Source of the DNA: Lophium mytilinum
Lineage: Eukaryota > Ascomycota > Dothideomycetes > Mytilinidiales > Mytilinidiaceae
NCBI GenBank assembly: GCA_010093605.1
Contig: MU004197.1
Location: 496,001 to 560,000 of the forward strand
Length of the DNA stretch: 64,000 nucleotides
Direction: 5' to 3'
Positions 1 to 8,291 of the stretch are shown piece by piece. A program made the translations under genes and the position numbers. The notes beneath the pieces were generated by a model. The model was given only the letters and a program-made list of their open reading frames with translations, had not been told where the DNA came from and did no database searches. The number at the start of each line of letters is the position of its first letter. Positions within the stretch are counted from its first letter, which is position 1.

Positions 1-880
1 GCCTACACACCCCAGCTTCAGGGCGCTCGTCCGACATCTTTGGAAGAGTTGCAAGGGATTGGCTAGGTTTGCAGCCGACGAATACAGGACCTTGCCGGTG
101 GATGGGTTCTTGAGGAGGGGAGGTGTAGAGAACCTGGAGCAAAGAGGACTTGACGGCGGGGTTACTTCACATTTTCTTTGGCGCAACCTGGTCTAGTGAA
201 TCAACTATGCCAGGTCAGGTGACATGGCCGAGCTTTGCCGCCAGTGCCCAGCAAAATTCAATCATCGGTTCCTCATCACACCTTTCTCTCTTCTCGACCA
301 ACTTCTTTTTGCCCCCCACGCCCTTGTTTCCTCACTTCTCTGGGGGCAGTTGATGACCTTTATAGAGTCAGCTGTTCTCCCTTCTTTGGGAACAGCTGAT
401 GATCTTTACAGAGTCAGCTGTTCTGCTCAGCACTAGTTGCGAAGGGCAGTACGTCGATCTCCTTAACGGTTTCGAACCGGGAGAGGCGTTTCGGGGTTTG
501 TCGATCTCTAAAACGGTAGCGAACCGGAGAGACGCGCTTTGCGTTGATCTCCTCTCGGTGGCTGGACGGAGAGGCCACTCACAGCGACGCAGATCTCCTA
601 ACGCTCAGTCCCTTGGAACGGTCGCAGCCGGAGAGGCTCTTCTCCTGCCCGGACTTCTTTTCGCTGCCTCGCAAAACGAGTGGTCTGTGGCTATCTCCTC
701 AATAATTGGGTTAACTTCCTTCTTTCTCTGCGCAGCGACAGACGAGGATGCAAGGGCGCCTGAGAGGTCACAGTTCCTCCTTTGCATGGGGCTAAGCTGC
801 CTTCGTTCTTCGAAGTAGCTTTCCCGCGGCATCGCCGTGTCCTTCGAATACTGCCGCTGTGTTCAAGGTTTTTCGCTGAC
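1..880. other. left-edge noncoding stretch with degenerate tandem repeats
   Basis: No convincing gene is visible. Two near-identical units containing GAGTCAGCTGTTCT lie at about 350-430, spaced about 49 bp. A second set of four degenerate units spans about 449-640; each has a GATCTC core followed by a CGG..GGAGAGGC-type tail, 50-60 bp apart. From about 730 the sequence is a diverged match to the segment upstream of the second intron-like repeat copy (about 6770-6886), so this is probably the leader/promoter part of a duplicated module. Open frames here show no domain and I treat them as chance. Confidence 0.5.
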
Positions 881-883
881 TAG

Positions 884-1078
884 GTAAGTCAGGTATGTTG
901 TCCCTCCCCCCCCAGCGCCGAGTTCGCACTTCTTCGCAGTGCTGGGGACCAGTAGCCTTCGGGCAAAGCTAGGACGAACTCATCTTGTATACAATTCACA
1001 ATCAATCCTCTACGTTCAAATATATCTGCCTCCTTGAGGTGATTTGGTGATGTCGTGATGTTTTTATTACTCGACCAG
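884..1078 (+). repeat. structured intron-like repeat, copy 1
   Basis: A 195-nt segment begins with a strong 5' splice-site sequence (GTAAGT) and can end at CAG (1078). Its first ~105 nt are almost identical to copies at 6887 and 11215. In the core, CCCCAGCGC (910-918) can pair with GTGCTGGGG (939-947), GCACT with AGTGC as an inner hairpin, and GAGTTCG (920-926) with CGAACTC (975-981), which makes a pseudoknot. GCC-TTCG-GGC (955-964) is a stable tetraloop hairpin between them. It sits 237 nt upstream of the start codon of the zinc-finger gene at 1315 on the same strand, so a 5' UTR intron is likely. An introner-like element is my preferred reading; a structured RNA or transposon remnant remains possible. 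Confidence 0.7.
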
Positions 1079-1314
1079 CGACGCCTGTGTTTCTCAATGC
1101 CCTCTTAACTCTTCGTGCTTCTAATCTCTAATAGCGCCTTACAACTTACATACTCCGAAGCTCATCCGACCATCTCCTCAGCGCAGGCAACAAATACCCC
1201 GCAACCTTTGATACACCACCTGGGTCCACACCTTCTACGCCACGAAAGCATTCTCCATCACTCTACATCCATCTTCGGATTAAGAACGATACCTACACAA
1301 TCCTTCACCCCAAC

Positions 1315-1911
1315 ATGCTTTCCTTCTCCACCGCCTTCTGTGGCGCCTGCGGTCAAACCCACTACGACATCTCCTCAGAGGCCGAGGTGAAGCTCTGGAA
1401 AGATCTGGAAGCTGCCAATGCCTCCGCCGACTCCCGCGCCGTCTCCGCCATCATCGCCATTCTCCGCGATTGTTCCGCGGCCAAAGACTGCCATGCCAAA
1501 CACACTATCCATCATGCGATCAGGCTCGAGGGTGAACGCATGAAGCTAGAGCAAGAGACGTTCGACCTGAAGGTGGAGATCAAGGATCTAAAGAAGGGAA
1601 ACGAGCGCCTCCCCAACGAGCGGTTTGATGGGCGGATGGAAAATCGAGACTTGGGCGGGAAGAAAGAGATGCTGGTTGGCGAGAAGGAGGAGGCGTCTCT
1701 GCCACGGAAACTGGTCTGCCAGGCCTGTTGCGAGAGCTCTGGAACGCGAAACAGCTTGTGTGATGGGAGGTACCCGTGTACCGAGTGTATGGCACAGGGC
1801 TATACGTGCTTCTACAAGAAGTGCTTCAAGACACGCAGCGGTGTTAGATGTAAAAGCTCTACGTGTACAATGTGGCACGGCGAGGAGGGGTATAGACATG
1901 GCGAGTTCTAG
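1315..1911 (+). CDS. Zn2Cys6 + CCCH coiled-coil family protein (paralog A)
   Basis: Single-exon gene, 198 residues, with ATG preceded by CAAC. I do not recognise a named family. The N-terminus has C9-x2-C12-x3-H16 followed by Tyr, and a conserved Cys about 45 residues later, a plausible zinc knuckle. Residues about 70-125 are charged and coiled-coil-like. The C-terminus has C135, C138, C149, C155, C158 and C165, close to a GAL4-type binuclear cluster but with a long C2-C3 gap (10 residues). C170, C179, C184 and H188 then match a CCCH finger. It ends HGEEGYRHGEF, against HxExGYG in its paralogs. It is the shortest complete member. A nuclear nucleic-acid-binding role is inferred only from the finger types. 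Structured repeat copy 1 lies upstream in the same orientation. Confidence 0.8.
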   Translation: MLSFSTAFCGACGQTHYDISSEAEVKLWKDLEAANASADSRAVSAIIAILRDCSAAKDCHAKHTIHHAIRLEGERMKLEQETFDLKVEIKDLKKGNERLPNERFDGRMENRDLGGKKEMLVGEKEEASLPRKLVCQACCESSGTRNSLCDGRYPCTECMAQGYTCFYKKCFKTRSGVRCKSSTCTMWHGEEGYRHGEF

Positions 1912-2510
1912 ACGGGGGTAGGACGTGGTCGTTGGTACGGGGACTATACAAACTGGATGTTGGGTAATTTGCAGCCCCAAACTCTACATAGTTCCGTTCG
2001 TTATTTGGGATACTTCAACATGTCATCGGAACTTGGCAGAGTGCTCAGAACCATGGAGGAAATTGATTCCACAAACAAATGCTACAGCTCTTGGACATAT
2101 TCTGGCTGTGTGAAGACACAAAACCAAACATACGGATTTTGGCCGGTAGCGTGCAGGATCTTTGCTGGGAGGTGCTCGAGAGAGCATGAAGGATTCCTAG
2201 AAAAATACTTTGGTGCTCCGGAGACTTCGAATTGTGTGATGTTCTCCTACTTGCCCGTCAGGTCAATGATGTTCGGGGGTCTGGTGCAGACAAACGTAGA
2301 AAAACTTGTGCAGTGGTGTATCCAGATGCCAAAAGGTATTTAGTGAGTTTGTCTAGTGATATCGGCACCAAGAAAACTTCCTAGTAAGGACGTAGACAAA
2401 CACTAGCACAAAGCATCTCCCCTACCTCTCACCCAGCTGTTTCAGTATCAGCCCAAAATTTCCTACCCACCGACGCATCTGGCCACTCCCACCCCACCTC
2501 CAAATCTACA
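1912..2510. other. intergenic, no supported gene
   Basis: This lies between two family paralogs on the + strand. One 128-codon ATG frame (1957-2343) exists, but it has no domain, no repeat relationship and no splice support, so I do not call it. The last ~100 nt before 2511 are C-rich, as is usual for a fungal 5' leader. Confidence 0.4.
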
Positions 2511-2990
2511 ATGGATATCATCAATACCTGTTTCCCCAAGATGCTCTGCAACGACTGCGGCACCGAGCACTACAACCTGACGGACGAAGAAGAAGACAAC
2601 CTCTGGAACATCACTGACGGTGGCGAACTAACCGCCCAAATCATGACCATCCTCCACGACAACTCAAATCGAAAGCGTTGCCTATTCGATGCCGTTAATC
2701 GCAACGACCCCTCTCTGAAGTACCGCTTGGACAAGAAGGTGGAGACTTTCACGCACTTGGAGAGAACGTTCATTGTGCTTCAGAAAGACCATGTGGATCT
2801 GAAGGCGAGTTTTGACCAGCTGAGGAAAGCTACCATGGAGCGAGTGATAGTGTACGAGAGGAGAACACGAGCTCTATTAGAGGAGAAGAAGGCGTTGGAG
2901 GCGCGGAGTACGCAGCTGGAGTTGGGGATTGCCACGTTCAAGAGTCTTGGGCTAAGCGTGATGAAGGCTAGAGGGCATGGAGACATTTGA
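2511..2990 (+). CDS. N-terminal-only paralog of the Zn2Cys6/CCCH family
   Basis: Single-exon frame of 159 residues. The N-terminus carries the family knuckle CNDCGTEHY (C13-x2-C16-x3-H20), then an acidic EEEDNLW stretch equivalent to SEAEVKLW in the 1315 paralog, and the later conserved Cys in RKRCLF. Residues about 75-150 form a charged coiled coil. The protein stops at ARGHGDI without any Zn2Cys6 or CCCH motif, and I see no convincing finger remnant in the following 230 bases. It is therefore either a truncated relic or a functional finger-less partner that could heterodimerise through the coiled coil (speculation). It is tandem with paralog A. Confidence 0.6.
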   Translation: MDIINTCFPKMLCNDCGTEHYNLTDEEEDNLWNITDGGELTAQIMTILHDNSNRKRCLFDAVNRNDPSLKYRLDKKVETFTHLERTFIVLQKDHVDLKASFDQLRKATMERVIVYERRTRALLEEKKALEARSTQLELGIATFKSLGLSVMKARGHGDI

Positions 2991-3221
2991 TGATTTATAA
3001 GTCGACGCGAAGCAGCGAAGACCCAGCATAGGGGAGATTAGACTAACTTTTGACGAAGCTGCCACATGATAACTGTGGCCCTCTTTACAGTGGCATGGGT
3101 TCAACAAGACTAAAGCCGGAGCAGTGAGATATCTACGTGCCCGGGTTTGCGACCCATGAATATCCACCATCCTCACCCAGGCCAATACCGCAAAGACCAT
3201 CCTCATCAAGCTATACATAGG

Positions 3222-4040
3222 CTACGTCTTTGTCTTGATAGCGCCCTCGCTCTGGCCAATCTCCCGTGCGATATCAGCGTCATAGCCATATCCCAATTCA
3301 TCGTGAATCGCACTGCAGTTCTTCGTCCGGCAAGCTGCTCCCTTCTTCCCCTTCTCGCCGTTCTTGTATCGTCTGCATCGACCATATTTGCAACCCTCGA
3401 CAAGCTTGTCGACAGTGCAGTGTGCACAAGGAAGTTGTCCGTCGCAGGCTCTGCGCTGGCGGTAACAAGCCACGCAAATGAGCTTACGGGATAGAGCCTG
3501 GGCGAGCATTTCGGAAGGTGTGGGGACTTTTGGACGAGACGCTGCTGCGTCTGCTGGAGCAGTAGCGGATCGAAGCGCTATCAGCTCATCGACGACAGTC
3601 TTGTAGTCATGCCGGAGGTCCGCGTAGAGGGGACGAAGTCTGTAGAGCTCCGCTTGATCCTGCTCATGTGCGAAAGTGACGATTCTGGCGTTCTCCTTGC
3701 TATCTCTGAGCCTGCGGGATAGGTCTTGGGATAGCATTTTGTAAGGCGTAGGGGCATGTGGATAAGGAGTTGCTGCGTTTGTTGGAGCAGCAGCGGGTCG
3801 AAGCTCTGTCGCCTCTTCGGCGACAGCCTTGTAGTCTTGCCGGAGGACCTCATAGAGGGGTCGAAGTCTGTCGAGCTCTGCTTGAGTCTGCTCGTGGGCG
3901 AGAGCGGTGTTTCTGGCGTTCTCCTCGCTGTCTCTGAGCCTGTCTTCAGTGTCTTTGAGCTTCTTACGCACTTCTTGTATTTTCTTGTTCGTTCTGTTGC
4001 AGGTGGAGCACTTCTTGCCGTCACAGTCCTGATCTGGCAT
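3222..4040 (-). CDS. Zn2Cys6 + CCCH coiled-coil family protein (paralog B, duplicated coil)
   Basis: Single exon, 272 residues from the ATG at 4040 (context CCAAGATGCC); the open frame extends further upstream without an ATG. The N-terminus has CDGKKCSTC in place of the usual CxxCxxxH. The middle contains two diverged direct repeats of about 80 residues, each with a RLRDSxENAR...RLRPLY..LR.DYK core and ending in a PTP-rich linker. The C-terminus has CVACYRQRRACDG, then PC-x2-C-x8-C: an exact C-x2-C-x6-C-x5-C-x2-C-x8-C GAL4-type pattern. A CCCH finger follows (C-x14-C-x4-C-x3-H) and HDELGYGYD. The basic YRQRR between Cys 2 and Cys 3 resembles the DNA-contact loop of fungal Zn2Cys6 factors, but here the cluster is C-terminal. 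Confidence 0.8.
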   Translation of the reverse strand: MPDQDCDGKKCSTCNRTNKKIQEVRKKLKDTEDRLRDSEENARNTALAHEQTQAELDRLRPLYEVLRQDYKAVAEEATELRPAAAPTNAATPYPHAPTPYKMLSQDLSRRLRDSKENARIVTFAHEQDQAELYRLRPLYADLRHDYKTVVDELIALRSATAPADAAASRPKVPTPSEMLAQALSRKLICVACYRQRRACDGQLPCAHCTVDKLVEGCKYGRCRRYKNGEKGKKGAACRTKNCSAIHDELGYGYDADIAREIGQSEGAIKTKT

Positions 4041-4451
4041 CTTGGCGACTTGTTGTGTTTGGTGCTTGGTGCTTGTTTGGGGTGGTGGAGAGGAAGGTCG
4101 AACAGCCAAAGAACTCTAGAAATCTGGGAGGGCTAATCGTACACCTCCACCCCTGTTATTTCACCACCTTCTAATTGGTTCAGAGGCTCGGCAGGATGCC
4201 TTCTAATATTCACTTTTACGTATATCGATCTGTTCGTGCATCTCTTCTGTATATAAGGTCATGCATGAAACCGTACAGCTGTATATACAGCCATTCCGCT
4301 TTATCGGCATCCTTCTCATCACATTTCGCCGTACATATGTACGTAGGGAAGCAATTACGCTATGTGTTACATTGCTATCATCGTGCCTACGTCATTATGT
4401 CTAGAAGCATCCCACATGTCTTAAAACCTTAACATACCATTGAAGATCGCC
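4041..4451. other. intergenic, no supported gene
   Basis: Promoter-side sequence of paralog B, running into the relic pair at 4452. I see no gene, RNA or repeat I can support. Confidence 0.4.
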
Positions 4452-4625
4452 TCAAGCCATGCACAATTCCATCTCCAGAACATCATCATCACCATCATTC
4501 TTGTTCTTAGGTCTTGCTTGTGGGAATACAGTACGTCCACCGCTGCCCAGGAAGTTCCCTCCCACTCGACTCGGAATATCGTGAGCCGCCTCCCGCAGGA
4601 TGTCATCGTTGAAGCCACACCATAA
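4452..4625 (-). pseudogene. C-terminal relic of the zinc-finger family (minus arm)
   Basis: On the minus strand this encodes only the tail of a family member: CGFNDDILREAAH, then SRVGGNF, then an acidic stretch ending EMELCMA and a stop. It matches, at both DNA and protein level, the tail of the gene at 8292-9215 (CGFDDDILREAAH ... EMELCLA). The match breaks off at about 4625, inside the HNEMGCG motif, so the fingers, coil and N-terminus are absent. A fragment of similar type begins at the same point on the opposite strand. Confidence 0.75.
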
Positions 4626-4627
4626 AT

Positions 4628-4866
4628 GCAAGAGCATACACGATGAGATGAGATATGGTTACGATGGTGGTATTCGGCGTCAGGCAGGACACCAGACTTC
4701 ACCTCCAGGCGGACATCACCCTATGCATGAACTTCGTGGGCCCCGGCGTCAGAAGGAGCGCGTCCTTCCCCCGATCACTGGAAAGAAATGGCCGTGGGAG
4801 GAAGGGCGCAAGGAGGCGGATGAGGAGCTTGAAGTGGAGACTGAGATGGAGTTGTGCTTAGTTTGA
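4628..4866 (+). pseudogene. C-terminal relic of the zinc-finger family (plus arm)
   Basis: On the plus strand the frame starts abruptly with CKSIHDEMRYGYDGG, the last CCCH Cys and His plus the HxExGYG motif. It continues through a proline/basic linker to an acidic tail ending EMELCLV and a stop. No start codon or upstream fingers belong to it. It lies head-to-head with the minus-strand relic, joined within the homologous finger motif. The ending EMELCLV matches EMELCLA of the gene at 8292-9215. Confidence 0.75.
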
Positions 4867-6886
4867 TGTGGAATTGTTAGTGTTGACAGGCTCGAAGTGA
4901 AGCCTCGGATGGAGCTGTGTGAGTGTCTGGCTTGGTGTAGGGCTAATCGAGTTTACGGGCTTGGATGAGTGCTATGGCGATGGATTGACATCTCGATGTG
5001 GCCGTCTTACAGCGGTCCTGAGCTGCTACATGTGCCATACTAAGCCTCTCTGAGCTTTCTGACCATTAACGAACGCAAAATGTCAAGGCTCAGAGCCTGC
5101 GAATTAGACCTTCTTATCAATGTGACTCGAGTGCTTGATATATGGTATGTGGGCAGTGATCTTGCGGGTGTGTGTGTCACGCTAAGACTCTCTCAGCCTA
5201 TTGAATATAGCGGGTCTTAAATTGTATACCCCGGACTCCATCAGTTAGCACTATGTACTATTTCTGTTAAGTTCTTGATCTGTGGCGAGTGGATTGCGGC
5301 GGTGAGGATACGTGAAGTCTGGGACTTGCAAATGTGACCCATAGTAGGCTATCTCTTCAGGCACAATATATATATACTGAACAAATCCCCGCATCTCTGA
5401 GTAGGAAGGCGAGTTCGCGTGAAGCGTCGAGGGGCACGCACAAGTCACGTACTCGCCAAATCTGGTAGCGATGGTGATATGAGGTCCGGACTGCGCGGCA
5501 GATAAGCAAGTGAGAATCCCACTACCTCACCATAAGCCTTTCGTGATCCTGATCACCCAGTCCTAGTGGAGAATAGGTTACCTTTTGACTGTTTGATCAT
5601 CTGCTATCCAGGCTACTCCTGACAGTGTTACTAAGTAAGCACGGCGAATCCTCAGCATTGGTGTATCCGATTCCGTAAGGTAGTCGAGTGGTCAAAGGGT
5701 GTTCTGCCTTCCACTGTGCCAACTTTGACCTCGCGTGCTAGTTTCCCAAAGCCTCTGAAGGCGCCTCAAGTAGCGGTAATTGAATACGTTGAGTCCATTT
5801 TCGTTAGTGCTGAGAGCCGGCCGCTTCTATACGGGATCTGTTCAAAGCCCGATATCCCTGATCGTAAGGTTATGCAGTTGGATCCCCGAGTGTCCAGCCT
5901 TGCTCACCCAACACCGCTGTGAGGAGTCACCCGCACACCACGTAGCCTACTAGCCAAAGCGTAGTCCAACTTCTACTGTGTCAACTTGAACATCGCGTTC
6001 GGGGTTTCAAAAGGGTTTGAAGGCGCCAATAGCATCGGAATAGATATGGGAGATTAGGTTGTTAAGTCTATCAAATCTCTGTATATATGTGATGCTGAAT
6101 TTTATACGCAAACGTACTTCCAAGGCGGGCGTGCTTAGGTTATGTCCGCTTGCCCATCACCGCTTGAGGTCCTTTAACCCACTGTTGCAAATTGAAACTT
6201 AACAGCTTTAGCAAACTTGATATCTCTCTGAGCCACTCCAAATGGCACCACTTCAAGTTCCGGTTGCTGCAGCCCGTGATCTGCCCAGTGTAAACGTGCT
6301 TTGCACCCAAGTCACATGGGGGCTGATTTAGCGTCTTGGCGTGAATACAAAACCTCGCCAGGTCGCCCTCGCAGAACTTTCTTTCCTTCCTCACCCACCT
6401 TCATTTTCCTTTTCGCACATGCCGCCATCAGTGCTCTGTTCTTCCTCTTCTCTCGGTTCCTTGGAAAGGTTGAGAATCGCAAACTGCGGGTCAGCTGGAC
6501 CTTGACAACTTGGACTTTGTTGTTTGGAAAGGCTGAGAATCGCAAGGCGAATTAGCTGGACCAGGAAAGGCTGTGCGAGAGTTGCGAGTGCGCGTCCGCA
6601 GCTGGACCACCTGGGAATGTTGTGAGGGCTAGGATCGTCAAACGCATTACGGGGGGGCCTTAAACAGGCCGAACGGCGAGGCGGTCTTGGTCTGATCGTC
6701 ACTACTGGGACCGCGTACGGAGAACAGCAGATGATATCAATGCAGGCGCTCGGTTTCTTCTTCTGCTGGCCGCAGCGACGAGGATTCAAGGCCCGGTAGT
6801 CGCTGTACCTCCGTCCGCAAGGGAAAGTGTGCATTAACCACGCAGCTTTTTAGGTGGCATGTGTCTTCGATCTGGCGGCATCTAAG
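4867..6886. other. 2 kb gene-poor stretch with decayed repeats
   Basis: No gene is supported. About 5712-5790 and 5966-6045 are diverged direct repeats sharing ACTGTGyCAACTT, a CGCGT core and GAAGGCGCC. About 5585-5645 (TTTTGACTGTTTG ... CTCCTGACAGTG) resembles the tandem units at 62.07-62.90 kb. About 6458-6610 holds three short units, GGAAAGG..TGAGAATCGCAA to AGCTGGACC, at about 45-60 bp spacing. About 6770-6886 resembles the segment upstream of structured repeat copy 1 and is probably its leader homolog. Confidence 0.5.
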
Positions 6887-7080
6887 GTAAGTCAGGTATG
6901 TTGTCCCTTCCCCCCAGCGCCGAGTTCGCACTTCTTCGCAGTGCTGGGGACCAGTAGCCTTCGGGCCAAGCTAGGACGAACTCATCTTGTACATAAGTCA
7001 TAGTCAATCCTTCACCTTCAAATTTACCTGTCTTCTTGATGTGACCTTGGTGATGTTATGACTTCCTGGTCTAATTGCAG
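6887..7080 (+). repeat. structured intron-like repeat, copy 2
   Basis: A 194-nt segment from GTAAGT to CTAATTGCAG, with a clear branch-like CTAAT close to the acceptor. The core differs from copies 1 and 3 only in the C-run and in one base of a predicted loop. All pairings are kept: GAGTTCG at 6922-6928 with CGAACTC at 6977-6983, and CCCCAGCGC with GTGCTGGGG. It lies 366 nt upstream of the start codon of the small gene at 7446, same strand. Of the three copies this has the best complete intron signature. Confidence 0.75.
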
Positions 7081-7445
7081 AAGAGGCAGACTCTTGGGGC
7101 GTATCGCTGTGTTATATCGGGCATTTTTTGGTTGACTGGCTCAGCGTCAGTCTAGCTTTGACAGCAAACTGCAGAATCATGAAGGAATTTGAAGCATACT
7201 TGAGTTTCGGTGGACGGCTTGGCATATAGTGAATATAACAGGTCATATAAGCGTCAGGTCCATATATCTTCGGTAGACTATTCGAACCGCACCCTTCAAG
7301 GTCACTTGACCATTCTTCCGCCGTGCACCCACAACTTCTCCACCGCAATCTTACTCTTAAATCTCAGTGCCTGCCTCTCCCCACCCACACTCTCTACACA
7401 GGCCATTCCCAGCCCCAACCAGCGCGGCCTTCCTCATCGGACATT

Positions 7446-7920
7446 ATGAGCGACACCAGTCATCAGTCGACCCCGGAGACGGCTCAAGAAACTCTCCGTC
7501 GTGTCATGAAAAACGCTCAGCAACTCATGGACGAGAGGGAGCAGGCAAAGAAAGATGGCGAAGCAAGTGCTCACTTCTCAAGCTCAATCGACTATCCATA
7601 TTGACGTTAGATATCCAGAAAGAACTGGAACACGTATTCAATGAGCGCGGAGCGCCATTAGAACCTGTGCTAGCGAACCTGGCTCAGCAAGTAAGACTTT
7701 CATTTCATTCTCGTATATTGATACACATGTGCTGACCATTTCATTATAGCAGGCTATCAACCGCGAGATTGCTGAAGCAATCCCTAAGCTCCGGAGCGCG
7801 ATAGCTGCTGTAAACGAGGAGAGTAGGAGACTTCGGCTTGGGATTTCGATCATCCTTGTCAAGGCAGCCCTTCTGCAGATTGAGGTGGACAGGATTCGGG
7901 TGAACGATGAGAGGGATTAG
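7446..7920 (+). CDS. small coiled-coil protein, 3 exons
   Basis: Predicted exons 7446-7566, 7611-7690 and 7750-7920, joined in frame to give 123 residues. Intron 1 (44 nt) has a TTGAC branch and GTTAG end; intron 2 (59 nt) starts GTAAGA and ends ATTATAG. The product is rich in Glu, Arg, Gln and Ala with heptad-like spacing throughout and no Cys or recognised domain. I do not recognise it. A decayed copy lies at about 11.6-12.2 kb behind the same structured repeat. Conserved spacing from that repeat suggests a shared leader and promoter. Intron 1 is short for a fungus, so the first splice is the weakest part of the model. Confidence 0.55.
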
Positions 7921-8291
7921 TCGGGGAAGGAGAGATTCCGATCAGAGGAGACAAGTCGATCAGCGGAACTAAGATCAAGTGACCATGCTATTCAGAGGCC
8001 TTGTGTAAACGTTGCAGGTAGAGATGGCAAAGACGCGCGCGCGACCATAATCGCGTATCGAGCGTTGACATCTTAGAGCTCTGGTCACTGGAGAAATCAA
8101 TGGTGGTGATGGGGACTTGCTTGCACATGCATGTGTTCTAGTGCTAGGTATAAGGCCAACAAGAGCATATTAGAACCAATGTCTTGCAGTTGTCTGAGTG
8201 AGATCGGTCCGTCAACAAGCTCGACAAGAGACAAATCCTTTTGCTATACCACTCTTACAAATCTATCGAACTCATATCCTCAGATGTCTCT
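7921..8291. other. intergenic; downstream part of a duplicated module
   Basis: About 7921-8090 aligns with about 12040-12215 (shared AAAGAC..GCGACCAT.rTCGCGT core), so the duplicated module extends past the stop codon of the small gene. The remainder has nothing I can support. Confidence 0.45.

Noticed and set aside
905-985. Calling the repeat core a canonical HDV-like self-cleaving ribozyme
   Set aside because: Topology matches, but the first stem starts with C and the catalytic-C linker is not present in a convincing form; kept only as a structural hypothesis.
1957-2343. 128-codon ATG frame between two paralogs
   Set aside because: No domain, no repeat relationship and no composition signal beyond chance; it lies in a region rich in decayed duplicates.
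5675-5760. tRNA-like A-box (TAGTCGAGTGGTCAAAGGG)
   Set aside because: No B box and no acceptor-stem pairing could be found; more likely part of the diverged repeat there.
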